Shown piece by piece: positions 20,682-30,238 of a DNA stretch of 64,000 nucleotides (position 1 is its first letter; each line of letters starts with the position of its first letter). Where the stretch lies: contig JACKDP010000009.1 of NCBI GenBank assembly GCA_020633435.1, positions 362,095 through 426,094 on the forward strand, written 5' to 3'. The notes beneath the pieces are model-generated. The model was not told the DNA's origin. It worked only from the letters and a program-made list of their open reading frames with translations, and searched no databases. This DNA comes from Myxococcales bacterium (GTDB taxonomy: Bacteria > Myxococcota_A > Bradymonadia > UBA7976 > UBA1532). Both the position numbers and the translations under genes were made by a program.

Positions 20682-22477
20682 CGCGAACAGCCGGGGCCGG
20701 CCCACGGGTAGCCGTGGGCGGCCGCCGCGGCCTCCAGCACCGCGGGGGGCGTCGAGCAAGCGAGCCGATCGAGCGCGTCCGCCAGATCCAGCCCCGCCGC
20801 GCCCACGTCGGGCGCCGCCTCCGCGAGCCCCCCGAGCAGCAGGCCGAGCAGGCGCTCCTCGGGCACCCCGTCCACGAAGAGCGACCAGAGCACCGCCGCC
20901 ACCAGGACCTCGGAGACGTCCCCCGCCAGCGTCCCGTCCGCCGTCCCCTCCTGCTCGGCGGGCAGCGGGGCGCTCAGGTCGACCACCCGGGCGCCGCCCG
21001 CCCGCGCGTCGACCAGGCGCGGATCCCCGAGCTGCCAGGCGGCGTGGAAGGCGGCGAAGCCCTCGGACCAGGCGAGGGGCGGCCAGGTGCGCCGGCCGTC
21101 GTGGCGGCCCCCGGGGCTGTCGTCGCGGGCGTGGACGGCGGCCAGCACATGGCCGAGCTCGTGCAGGATGACGGCGTCGTCCCACGCGTCCTCGTCCAGG
21201 CGGCTGCCGGCCAGCTCGATGTGGCCCGAGGCGGGCCGAAAGCAGGTGCCGCAGGCCGGCTGCACGCTCGGGGACCAGTCCACCCGGACGGGCGGCGCGT
21301 CGGGGCGCGGGGACCAGAACGGCGCGGCCCGCTCCAGGCCGTCGGCCACCACCCCCGCCGCGTGCAGGGCGGCCGCGATGGGCGCCTCGGGGTCCACGGC
21401 CAGCTCGACCCCCTGCCCATCCACGACGGCCACCGGCGCCGAGGCCCAGGGCCCCGCGCCGGGCGGCCCCACGGCGACCCGGCCAACTGCCCGCTCCACC
21501 GCCGCGATCACCCGCAGCTCGAAGGCGGCGTCCCCGCCGGCGTACTCGACGGAGAAGGCCCCCGCCGCGTCGGCGAGGCCGCGACCCGCGAGTCGGCCAC
21601 CCTGGCGGACCTCCACCACGGCCCCCGGCACGGCCGCTGCGACGGGCGGACCCAGCGCGTCGGCGACGAGGGGCCGGTCGACGCCCTCCACCCGCCCGCG
21701 CACCGCCCCCACGACCCCCGCCGGCCCCACGGCCGCCGTCACCCGCCAGGCGGCCCCGCCGCCGAGCGGGGCGATCCGCAGATCCAGCTCGCCGCCGGGC
21801 GGCACCAGCGCCGGCAGCGTCGCCTCCGCCGTGACGTCGACGCCATCCCCCCCGACCACGGCCGCCGCCACGCCCTCACCGCCCAGCGCCTCGATGCGCA
21901 GATCCACGGCCGCCCCCGGCGGGCCGCCCAGCCGCAGCCAGTCCACGTCGCCCGCGCAGGCCGTCCCCTCCGCCGATCCCGCGAGCCGCCGCGGGCTGTC
22001 CGCGCCGTCGGGCTCCTGGTCGTCGTCGCAGTCCGCGGGCGCCACGCCCACCTGCAGCCGGTAGCTCACGGGCGGGCCGGGCTCCAGCGCCGTGACCACC
22101 GCCACGGCCCCGCTCGCTGGAATCCGCAAGCGGATCATGGGGTTGCGGCCTTCTTCCTCACCCACCCCCGGCACCCGCAGGCGGACGGGCCGGTCGGCCT
22201 GGAGGCTCACCGCCACCGCCAGCCCCAGGGGCGCGTCCAGCGCGAAGACGTCGGGCTCCGCGCCGCAGAGGACGAGGCCCTCCTCCACGCCAAGCCCCAG
22301 CGAGGCCGCTGGCAGCGCCTCGGTGCCCGGGCCGAAGCGGTCATCGTCGCAGGGGGCCGCCGCGTCCGGGAGGGCCGCGTCGGGCTGGCCGCCCGCGTCC
22401 ACGTCGCCACCGCCCGGATCGGCCACGCAGCCCCCGAGCAGCCCCCCGATCACCAGCCATGGCACCCAGCGCCGCAT
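20678..22477 (-). CDS. Large lipoprotein with HExxH metalloprotease-like motif
   Basis: A 599-aa lipoprotein whose signal ends in LLGGC, followed by an Asp/Ala linker (DVDAGGQPDAALPDAAAP). The middle region consists of repeated beta-rich segments typical of pre-peptidase or Ig-like domains (DCDDDQEPDGADSP lies in it). The C-terminal third has ILHELGHVLAAVH, a zinc HExxH motif, with WSEGFAAFHAAW downstream supplying a possible third-ligand Glu, as in gluzincin-like peptidases. It is probably an outer-surface peptidase or a derived binding protein. It is convergent with the K+ channel gene. Confidence 0.65.
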   Translation of the reverse strand: MRRWVPWLVIGGLLGGCVADPGGGDVDAGGQPDAALPDAAAPCDDDRFGPGTEALPAASLGLGVEEGLVLCGAEPDVFALDAPLGLAVAVSLQADRPVRLRVPGVGEEEGRNPMIRLRIPASGAVAVVTALEPGPPVSYRLQVGVAPADCDDDQEPDGADSPRRLAGSAEGTACAGDVDWLRLGGPPGAAVDLRIEALGGEGVAAAVVGGDGVDVTAEATLPALVPPGGELDLRIAPLGGGAAWRVTAAVGPAGVVGAVRGRVEGVDRPLVADALGPPVAAAVPGAVVEVRQGGRLAGRGLADAAGAFSVEYAGGDAAFELRVIAAVERAVGRVAVGPPGAGPWASAPVAVVDGQGVELAVDPEAPIAAALHAAGVVADGLERAAPFWSPRPDAPPVRVDWSPSVQPACGTCFRPASGHIELAGSRLDEDAWDDAVILHELGHVLAAVHARDDSPGGRHDGRRTWPPLAWSEGFAAFHAAWQLGDPRLVDARAGGARVVDLSAPLPAEQEGTADGTLAGDVSEVLVAAVLWSLFVDGVPEERLLGLLLGGLAEAAPDVGAAGLDLADALDRLACSTPPAVLEAAAAAHGYPWAGPGCSR

Positions 22478-22558
22478 GGGGCGCAGCCTAGCAGGTCGGC
22501 GGGTGCCTCGCGCGGGAGGGCTGGCCCCCTGCCCGCCGCCCGCGTACCATCCGCCGCC

Positions 22559-23095
22559 GTGGCCCGCACCCTCCTGCTCCTGTACGCCGCCCTCGCCGGT
22601 GGCACCGTCGTCATGGCCCTGGCGTTCGGCGGCACGCTCGGCGCCCTCGTCCAGCCCCGGACGCCGGCGTTCTTCCCCGCCCTCGACCTGGGCCTCGGCC
22701 TCGCCGTCGGCCTGGCGGTGGTGCTGCTGGGCCGCGTGCTCGACCGCGTCGCCGCCGCCCGCAACCTGAACCTCTACCTGCGCGAGCTGCTGGCGCCCAT
22801 CGAGCCGCGCCACGCCCTCGGCATCGCCGTCCTCGGCAGCCTGGCCGAGGAGCTGCTGTTCCGCGGCTTCCTGCAGCCCTACCTGGGCCTGGGCGTGACG
22901 GCCGTCGTCTTCGGCGTCGTGCACCACGTCCCCCGCCGCCGCGATCTGCTGCTCTGGCCCCTGGCCGCCACCCTCATGGGCCTCGTCTTCGGCGGCCTCT
23001 ACGAGCTGCGCGGCGGCATCCTGGCCCCCACGGTGGCCCACATCACCATCAACTACTTCAACCTGCACTACCTGCTCGCCCCGAGGGAGGCCTGA
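22559..23095 (+). CDS. CPBP-family intramembrane metalloprotease
   Basis: A 178-aa membrane protein of the CPBP (CAAX protease and bacteriocin-processing, Rce1-like) family. Motif 1 is EELLFRGFLQ, motif 2 is VVFGVVHHV and motif 3 is PTVAHITINYFNL; these supply the Glu/Arg/His residues of the active site. There are four or five hydrophobic segments. GTG 22559 is preceded by a TACCAT box at 22545-22550 and lacks a ribosome site, so the message may be nearly leaderless. The next small membrane gene follows after 4 nt and is probably co-transcribed. Confidence 0.85.
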   Translation: MARTLLLLYAALAGGTVVMALAFGGTLGALVQPRTPAFFPALDLGLGLAVGLAVVLLGRVLDRVAAARNLNLYLRELLAPIEPRHALGIAVLGSLAEELLFRGFLQPYLGLGVTAVVFGVVHHVPRRRDLLLWPLAATLMGLVFGGLYELRGGILAPTVAHITINYFNLHYLLAPREA

Positions 23096-23099
23096 CGCC

Positions 23100-23339
23100 A
23101 TGGGACCGATCTGGGGGCTCGGGCTCAGCCTCGACCGGAACCTCACCATCCTCATCCTCGGGGTCAACCTGTTGTTTTCCCTGGGGTTTGTGCTGACGTC
23201 CTTCCGCGGGCGCCCCGCCGTCGACCGGCTGCTCATCACGCTGGGTCTCTTCCTCGTGCTCACCGTCGGGTCGCTCGTGGGCCTGCACCTCTTCGCCGCT
23301 ACCCCCATCCGCGACGTGCAGTTCTTCCTCGTCGACTGA
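23100..23339 (+). CDS. Small two-helix membrane protein
   Basis: A 79-aa protein with two hydrophobic segments (LTILILGVNLLFSLGFVLTS and LITLGLFLVLTVGSLVGLHL) joined by a short basic loop. It starts four bases after the CPBP protease gene, so it is likely an operon partner. I recognise no family. Confidence 0.6.
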   Translation: MGPIWGLGLSLDRNLTILILGVNLLFSLGFVLTSFRGRPAVDRLLITLGLFLVLTVGSLVGLHLFAATPIRDVQFFLVD

Positions 23340-23404
23340 GGCAATCGCCCGCGCGATCACCTGAACGCTTGTCAAGTCATTCGGGATTGGGCACGCTCCC
23401 CGGG

Positions 23405-24637
23405 ATGCGCCTGATCCACACCTCCGACTGGCACCTCGGCCACACCCTGCGCGAGCAGTCCCGCGCCGAGGAGCACGACGCCTTCCTCGCCTGGCTGCTC
23501 GACCAGCTCGATGACGCCGACGCCCTGCTCATCGCGGGGGACGTCTTCGACTCGGCCAACCCGACCAGCGGCGCCCAGCGGCGCTTCTTCCGGTTCCTGG
23601 CCGAGGCCCGGCGTCGCCGCCCGCGGCTCGACGTGGTGATCATCGGCGGCAACCACGACTCGGCGGCGCGGCTCGACGCCCCGCGCCCCCTGCTCGACCA
23701 CGCGGGCGTGCGCATGGTGGGCGGTGTGCCTCGGCGCCCGGACCGCAGCCTCGACCTGGACCGGCTCGGCGTGCCCCTGCACGGCCCCGACGGGCAGGTG
23801 GCGGCGTGGGTGGCGGCGGTGCCGTTCCTGCGGCCCTCCGATCTGCCCCGCGTGGAGGCGGGGGATCCCCTCGTGGCCGGGGTGGAGGCCGTGTACCGGC
23901 AGGTCCTCGACCACCTGCGGGCCCAGCGCGCGCCCGGCCAGGCGCTCCTGGCCATGGGCCACTGCTACCTGGCCGACACCGCCCTCTCCGAGCAGAGCGA
24001 GCGCAAGATCCTGGGCGGCAACCAGCACGCCCTGCCCGCGTCCCTGTTCCCCGACGACGTGGCCTACGTGGCCCTGGGGCACCTGCACCTGGCCCAGCCC
24101 GTCGGGCGATCCGGCGTGCGGTACTCCGGCTCCCCGCTGCCCCTCTCCATGGCCGAGGCCACCTACCAGCACCAGGTGCTGCAGGTCGACCTGGACGGCC
24201 CCGACCTGGTGGCGGTGACGCCGCTGCTCGCGCCGCGCCCGGTGGAGATCCTGCGCCTGCCCGAGGGGGGCCCCTTGCCCGTCGACGCCGTGCTGAAGCG
24301 GCTGGGCGCGCTGCCCCTCCGCGACCCCGGCGCGCCCCACTGGCAGCGGCCCTTCCTCGAGGTGGCCGTGGCGGTCGAGTCGTCCCAGCCCGACCTGCGC
24401 GCCCGCATCGAGGCCGCGCTGGAGGGCCGCTCCCCGCGCCTCGTCAGCCTGCGGGTGCTGCGGCTCCGCGAAGACAGCAGCCTCGCGGACGCCCTGCCCC
24501 GGGCCGACCTCCAGAGCCTCGATCCCGAGGCGGTCTTCGAGCGGCTCTGGGAGGCCCGCAACAGCGGCCCCGTGCCCGACCGCCTGCGGGCGTCGTTCCA
24601 CGAGCTGGTCGACGGCCTGGCCGCGAGGGGGGACTGA
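23405..24637 (+). CDS. sbcD: Exonuclease SbcCD nuclease subunit
   Basis: A 410-aa Mre11-type nuclease that, with SbcC, opens and degrades hairpin and blocked DNA ends. All phosphoesterase motifs are present: HTSDWHLGH, GDVFDSANP, GGNHDSAARLD, MGHCYL and ALGHLHLAQPV. The C-terminal capping domain is intact. ATG 23405 begins the first motif at the expected distance. The sbcC start lies one base past its stop, as in the usual sbcDC operon. Confidence 0.95.
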   Translation: MRLIHTSDWHLGHTLREQSRAEEHDAFLAWLLDQLDDADALLIAGDVFDSANPTSGAQRRFFRFLAEARRRRPRLDVVIIGGNHDSAARLDAPRPLLDHAGVRMVGGVPRRPDRSLDLDRLGVPLHGPDGQVAAWVAAVPFLRPSDLPRVEAGDPLVAGVEAVYRQVLDHLRAQRAPGQALLAMGHCYLADTALSEQSERKILGGNQHALPASLFPDDVAYVALGHLHLAQPVGRSGVRYSGSPLPLSMAEATYQHQVLQVDLDGPDLVAVTPLLAPRPVEILRLPEGGPLPVDAVLKRLGALPLRDPGAPHWQRPFLEVAVAVESSQPDLRARIEAALEGRSPRLVSLRVLRLREDSSLADALPRADLQSLDPEAVFERLWEARNSGPVPDRLRASFHELVDGLAARGD

Positions 24638-24638
24638 C

Positions 24639-27600
24639 GTGCGCATCCTGGCGATCCGCGGCGAGAACCTGGCCAGCCTCCGCGAGTTCGACGTCGACCT
24701 GGAGGCCCTCGACGAGGTGGGGGGCGTCTTCGCCATCACCGGGCCCACCGGCGCCGGCAAGAGCACCCTGCTCGACGCGCTGTGCCTGGCGCTGTACGAC
24801 AGCACGCCCCGCCTGAACGGCCGCTCGGGCGTCCAGATCGGCCGGGCCGGTGACGAGGCCAACCACCTGGGCGACACCGACGTGCGCACCATCCTGCGGC
24901 GCGGAGCGGGCAGCGGCTACGCCGAGGTGGACTTCGTCGGGCGCGACGGCGGGCGCTACCGGGCGCGTTGGCAGCTCCACCGGGCCCGCCACAAGCCCGA
25001 TGGCAAGCTGCAGAGCCAGTCCATGGCCCTCAAGGACCTGGATCTGGACGGCCGCGAGCTGACGGGGGCCACCAAGCGCGAGACGCTGGCCCTCATCGAA
25101 GACAAGATCGGACTGGCCTTCGACCAGTTCCGCCGCGCGGTGCTGCTGGCCCAGGGCGAGTTCGACGCCTTCCTGCGGGCCCAGCCGAAGGAGCGCGGCG
25201 CCCTGATGGAGCGCATGACGGGGACGGGCATCTACCGCGACCTGTCCTGCGCGGCCCACCAGCGCGAGCGCGTGGCCCGCGACGCCCTCACCCGGCTCGA
25301 GGACCGGCTGGGGGAGCGGTCCGTCCTCTCGACGGCCGAGCGGGCCCGGGTCGAGGCGCAGCGCGGCGACGCGGAGGCCTGGCAGGCGGCGTTCGACGCC
25401 CGCCGGCGCGGGGTGGCCGAGGAGCAGCGCTGGTACGCCCGCGACGACCAGCTCGCGGCCCGGGTGGCGGAGGCGGCGGGGCTGCTCGACGAGGCCGAGG
25501 AGGCCCGGGCGGCCGCGGAGGACCGGCGCCAGCACCTCGCGACGGTGCGCGCCCTGTGGTCCCTGCGCCCCATCATCGACGCCTTCGACGAGGCCGTCCG
25601 CCGGGCCCGGCTGGCCGCGGATCGCACCGGACGGCGGCCGAGGCGCGCGCCGCGGCCGAGCTGGGCCGCCGACGCCCGCCGGCAGGCTGACGACGCCGAG
25701 CGCCGGCTCGTCGAGGCCCGCCAGGCCAGGAGGACGCTGCCGCCCGCGCTGCAGGAGGCCCGGCGGCTCGACGAGGCGGTCGCGACCGCGACGCGGGCGG
25801 TCGAGGGCAGCCAGGCCGCGGCCCAGGGGCCATCGCGGCGGCAGGCGCGGCGGCGGGCCCTGGCGACGGCGGCGGAGGCCCGCGCCGGGCACCAGGCCGC
25901 CGGGACGCCACCGAGGCCTGGCTCGACGCCCACGCAGACCGAAAAGCGCTGTCGGATCAATGGGATCGCTGGCATCGCGAGCTCGAGCGCTGGGCGGCGG
26001 CCTGCGGTCAGGACGCCGCGGACGCCGCCGACGAGGCCGCCATCCGGCAGGCCAGCGGGGCCGCCACGACCCAGGTCGAGCGGGCCCGGGCGCCGCGGAC
26101 GCGGCCCGCGCCGCCGCCGACGCCGCGGAGGCCTGCGTGGCCGAGGCCCGCGCCGCCAGCAAGGCCTCGCCGAGGCGGCCGCCCACGCCCACCGCGACCG
26201 GGTGGCCGAGCTGGGGCAGGTGCTCGAGAAGCTGACGGCGGTGCACGCGGCCCACCACGCCGCCCATGGCAGCCAGGCGGCCCGCCACGCCGAGGCGAAG
26301 ACGGCCCACGGCCTGGCGGCCTTCGCCGACGCCGCGGCCGAGAGCGAGGAGGCCCGCGGCAAGCAGCTCAAGCTGCAGGTCGTCGAGGCCCGACGCGCCC
26401 TGGAGCTGGCGCGCTCCGTCCAGCAGCTCGCCGATCACCGCGCCCAGCTGCGGGCGGGCGAGCCCTGCCCGCTCTGCGGCAGCACCGAGCACCCGGGCAT
26501 GCACGGCTCGGACGCCATCGTGCTGGCCCAGGAGGATCGCGTCCGCCACCTGGAGCGCGACCAGCAGAAGGCGGCCGGCGCCGCCGTGCTCAAGCGCGCC
26601 GAGGCCGAGAGCGCCCGCCGCGACGCCCAGCGCGCGGTGGACGAGGCCCAGCGCCTGGACGCGCAGGTCACCCAGCTCGCCGAGGACTGGCGCCTGCAGG
26701 CCGGCATGAGCGGCCTGGCGCTGCCCGAAGTGGTGACGGACGCCGAGGTCGCGCGGGCGCTCGCCGCCGAGGCCGCCCAGCACGCCGACCGGCGCGCCGA
26801 GGCCGACGCGCGCCTGGCCACCGCGCGCCAGCTCGCCGCCGGCTGGCCAGCGCCATCGAGGCCCAGGAGGCCGCGCGCCGAGCGCGAGGCCAGCACCAGC
26901 GTGCTGGCGCGGGCCGAGGCCAGCGCCGCCGAGGCCGCCGCCCGGCTCGCCAGCCTCGTCGCCGGCCGGGCCGAGCGCGCGACCGCACGTCAGGCGCTCG
27001 AGGCCGAGCTGGCCGGCCCGCTGGGGGCAGGCTGGTCCCGCGACGCCCAGGCCGATCCGGCGGCCTTCATCACCGCCCGCGCAGCCGCCGTAGCCGAGTT
27101 CCAGCGCGAGCGCACGCGGCGCGACGCGGCCGCGGGCCGCCTCGCCGCCCTCGGGCCCGAGGAGGCCCGCCTGCGCGAGCGCGTGGCGGCCCAGGCCGAG
27201 GAGACGCGCTGCCGCCAGGCCCTCGCCGACGCCGAGGCGGCCCGGGCGACAGCGCGGGCGCAGCGCCAGGCCCTGCTGGGCGGCCGGCCGGCAGGCCGTC
27301 GAGGCCGAGCTGGGGCGGCGGTCGACGGCGCCGGAGCGCGCCGCCAGCGCCGCCCGCGCGACCGGAGCGCGCCGCGAGCGCCGCCGAGGGGCTGGCCAGC
27401 GCCGTGAGGCGCCGATCGGAGGCCCGTGAGGCCGAAGACGCGGCTGGGGCCGAGAGGCCATGAGGCCGCCCTGGCCGGCCGCGCCCTCGCCGACGCCCGG
27501 CGGCTGCTCGACCACCCGGCGGGCTGGCTCGAGCGCGAGACGTCGGCGCTGGCTGAGCTGGACCGCGCGGTCGAGGCCACGGCGGCCATCGTCCGGCTCG

Positions 27601-28315
27601 GCGAGCCGACGCGGCGGCCCACGCCCAGGGCGCCCGCCCCCACGCCCGGCCCGCCCTCGACGCCCAGGCTGCCGCCCTCGACGCGGCCCTCACCCGCCTG
27701 GCCAACGCCCGCACCCGCGCCCTGGTCGCCTTGCAGGCCGACGACCAGGCCCTCGCCGCCCGCAGCGCCCTGGCCGCCGAGCTGGCCGCCGCCCAGGCCG
27801 AGCACCAGCGCTGGCGGGAGCTCGACGTCCTCATCGGCGCGGCCGATGGCGCGAAGTTCCGCGACTTCGCCCAGAGCCTGACGCTGGAGGCCGTCCTCTT
27901 CCACGCCAACCGCCGGCTCGAAGAGCTGGCCCGGCGCTACCAGCTCATGCGCGTCCCCGGCGAAGACCTCGCCATCCAGGTCATCGACCGCGAGATGGGC
28001 GACGAGATCCGGCCGGTGCAGAGCCTCTCCGGCGGCGAGAGCTTCCTGGTCTCCCTCGCGCTGGCCCTCGGCCTCTCGGGCCTCTCGGCCCGCGATCTGC
28101 GCATCGAGTCCCTCTTCATCGACGAGGGCTTCGGCAGCCTCGACCTCGACACCCTCGACGTCGTCATCGACACCCTCGACACCCTGCAGGAGAGCGGCCG
28201 CCAGGTCGGGGTCATCAGCCACGTCCCCGGGCTGGCCGAGCGGCTGGGCATCCAGGTGCGCGTCGAGCCCATGGCCGCCGGCCTCAGCGAGGTCCGCATC
28301 GTCACGCCCCGGTAG
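24639..28315 (+). pseudogene. sbcC: Frame-disrupted exonuclease SbcC ATPase subunit
   Basis: Both ends of the ATPase are intact: Walker A GPTGAGKSTLLDALCLALYD (frame of the start codon) and the ABC signature/Walker B LSGGESFLVSLALAL ... LFIDEGFGSLD near the 3' end (another frame). The zinc-hook CPLCG lies near 26465. Between about 25625 and 27610 the coding-like frame changes at least ten times, for example at about 25630, 25670, 25900, 26090, 26165, 26840, 26885, 27290, 27390, 27430 and 27610. As written, no full protein can be made. Each frame segment still reads as good coiled-coil, so recent decay or local base-calling/assembly indels are both possible. No neighbour shows this. Confidence 0.85.
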
Positions 28316-28488
28316 CGCCCGACCCGGGTGGCTCCGGTTCCGCCCGCCCCCCCGCGGGCCCCGGTGGACAGCCGGCCCCCTGCCGTGCTTTCGTGGAGCG
28401 TGACGGGGTGCCAGCGGGGGTCGCGCGCGCCGGGTCCGGCCGCGCGCCCCTCCAAGCCAACCACTCGACATCGCTGGAGTTTTCGGCC

Positions 28489-29913
28489 TTGGCCAAGAAG
28501 TTTCCCGACTACGTCCCGCCGACCCAGATCGCCTACCGCGACGACGGGGGGACGACGCTGCACCTGCGCCAGTGCCGGCTGGCCGTCGAGGGCGCGGACG
28601 GCGGGTGGGTCGAGCACGTCTTCGACCAGGAGGCCGTCACCCTCGGCGCCATGGAGGACAACGATCTCGTCCTCGATGACGACACCGTCAGCCGCTACCA
28701 CTGCCGCATCTACCAGGAGGGCAACAGCTACGTCCTCAAGGACCAGGACTCCACCAACGGCACGTTCATCAACGGCGTCCGCATCAAGGAGGCCTACCTG
28801 AAGCCCGGCTGCACGGTGATGCTCGGCAACACCCGCCTGCGCTTCCAGAGCGGCGCCCGCCAGGTGCGCATCCAGCCGTCGCCCGATGACTGCTTCGGCC
28901 GCATCATCGGCACCAACGTCAAGATGCGGGAGATCTTCGGCATCCTGGAGAAGATCGCCCCCACCGACACCACGGTGGTCATCGAGGGCGAGACGGGCAC
29001 CGGCAAGGAGGTCGTCGCCCGCACCATCCACGAGCGCTCGCGCCGCGCCTCGGGGCCGTTCGTGGTCTTCGACTGCTCGGCGGTGCCCGAAAACCTGATT
29101 GAATCCGAGCTCTTCGGCCATGAGAAGGGCTCGTTCACCGGCGCCGTCGGGGCCCGCCCCGGCCTCTTCGAGATGGCCAACGGCGGGACCATCTTCCTCG
29201 ACGAGCTGGGCGAGCTGACGCTGGACCTGCAGCCCAAGCTGCTGCGCGTCCTGGAGACGCGGGAGGTCCGCCGCGTCGGCGGCACGAAGTCGAGCCGCGT
29301 GGACGTGCGCGTCCTCGCCGCCACCAACCGGCGCCTGGAGGAGGAGGTCCGCGCGGGCCGCTTCCGCGAAGACCTCTACTACCGGCTGAGCGTCGTGCGC
29401 GTCTTCCTGCCCGCCATGCGCGAGCGCCGCGAGGACATCCCGCTGCTCGTCCGGCACTTCCTGCAGGACGGCCGCTTCAACCGCGACGCCGACGGCAACC
29501 TGCGCCTGACGGCCATCAGCCGCGACGCCCTCGAGGCCCTGATGGCCTACGACTGGCCCGGCAACGTGCGCGAGCTGCTCAACGTGGTGGAGCGGGCCTG
29601 CAGCTTCGCCGAGACGAGCACCATCGAGGTGGCCGACCTGCCCTCGCACCTGGTGGGCAGCAGCCATATGCAGCGCCTCAGCCAGCTCCGCCCGCAGGTC
29701 ATGGGCGAGAGCGCCCGCAGCGTCGACGACCTGGGCACCTTCAAGGACGCCAAGGAGAAGTGGGTGTCCGTCTTCGAGCGGGACTACATCGTGACGCTGC
29801 TCGACAAGTACGAGAACAACATCAGCCACGCGGCCCGGGAGGCCGAGATCGACCGGAAGTACTTCCGGAAGCTGATGAAGAAGTATGGCATCGAGGGGCG
29901 CGGCGGCGACTGA
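28489..29913 (+). CDS. FHA-domain sigma54-dependent transcription activator
   Basis: A 474-aa enhancer-binding protein. The N-terminal FHA domain (LGAMEDNDLVLDDDTVSRYH ... DSTNGTFINGVRI) reads phosphothreonine, so a Ser/Thr kinase is its likely input. The AAA+ domain has Walker A GETGTGKEV, the sigma54-contact loop GSFTGA and Walker B GGTIFLDELGEL. The C-terminal Fis-like HTH is NNISHAAREAEIDRKYFRKL. There is no response-regulator receiver. The start is TTG 28489 with GGAG nine bases upstream, placing the FHA domain at the expected distance. The family is abundant in myxobacteria. One candidate target is the sigma54 promoter at 48810-48824, but that link is a guess. Confidence 0.93.
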   Translation: MAKKFPDYVPPTQIAYRDDGGTTLHLRQCRLAVEGADGGWVEHVFDQEAVTLGAMEDNDLVLDDDTVSRYHCRIYQEGNSYVLKDQDSTNGTFINGVRIKEAYLKPGCTVMLGNTRLRFQSGARQVRIQPSPDDCFGRIIGTNVKMREIFGILEKIAPTDTTVVIEGETGTGKEVVARTIHERSRRASGPFVVFDCSAVPENLIESELFGHEKGSFTGAVGARPGLFEMANGGTIFLDELGELTLDLQPKLLRVLETREVRRVGGTKSSRVDVRVLAATNRRLEEEVRAGRFREDLYYRLSVVRVFLPAMRERREDIPLLVRHFLQDGRFNRDADGNLRLTAISRDALEALMAYDWPGNVRELLNVVERACSFAETSTIEVADLPSHLVGSSHMQRLSQLRPQVMGESARSVDDLGTFKDAKEKWVSVFERDYIVTLLDKYENNISHAAREAEIDRKYFRKLMKKYGIEGRGGD

Positions 29914-29931
29914 CGCCGGCCCCGGCGGCCG

Positions 29932-30141
29932 CTACTTGCTGGCGGGCTGGGCCTGCAGGGCCTTGCGGGCGAACCACACGCCCGGGATGAGGCTGAAGAG
30001 GATCAGGAAGAGCAGCTCGGGCTCGGCGCCACCGCCGCCGCCCTCGCCGCCGCCCCCGGGGGGCTGACCGCCCGCCCCTGCCCACGCCGCGCCCACGCCC
30101 AGCACGAGGGCCGCCACTGCCAACGAAACCCACCTGCGCAT
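29932..30141 (-). CDS. Small exported Gly-rich single-helix protein
   Basis: A 69-aa protein with a signal sequence (LAVAALVLGVGAAWAGA), a Gly/Pro-rich linker (PPGGGGEGGGGG), then one hydrophobic helix (ELLFLILFSLIPGVWFA) and a short basic end. The layout resembles a bare surface-sorting tail. ATG 30141 has GGAGG upstream. The function is unknown. Confidence 0.5.
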   Translation of the reverse strand: MRRWVSLAVAALVLGVGAAWAGAGGQPPGGGGEGGGGGAEPELLFLILFSLIPGVWFARKALQAQPASK

Positions 30142-30238
30142 CACGCCACCTCCAGATCGATCACGAGCGCCCCCAGCCTAGCGCGTCGACCCCGCCGCCG
30201 GCAAGCCCTGCATCCGTTCTGGCTGGATGATTCCAGCG

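Noticed and set aside
20678..23344. 888-aa reading of the metalloprotease-like lipoprotein starting at 23344
   Set aside because: The lipoprotein signal begins at 22477; the upstream part is antisense to the CPBP and small membrane genes.
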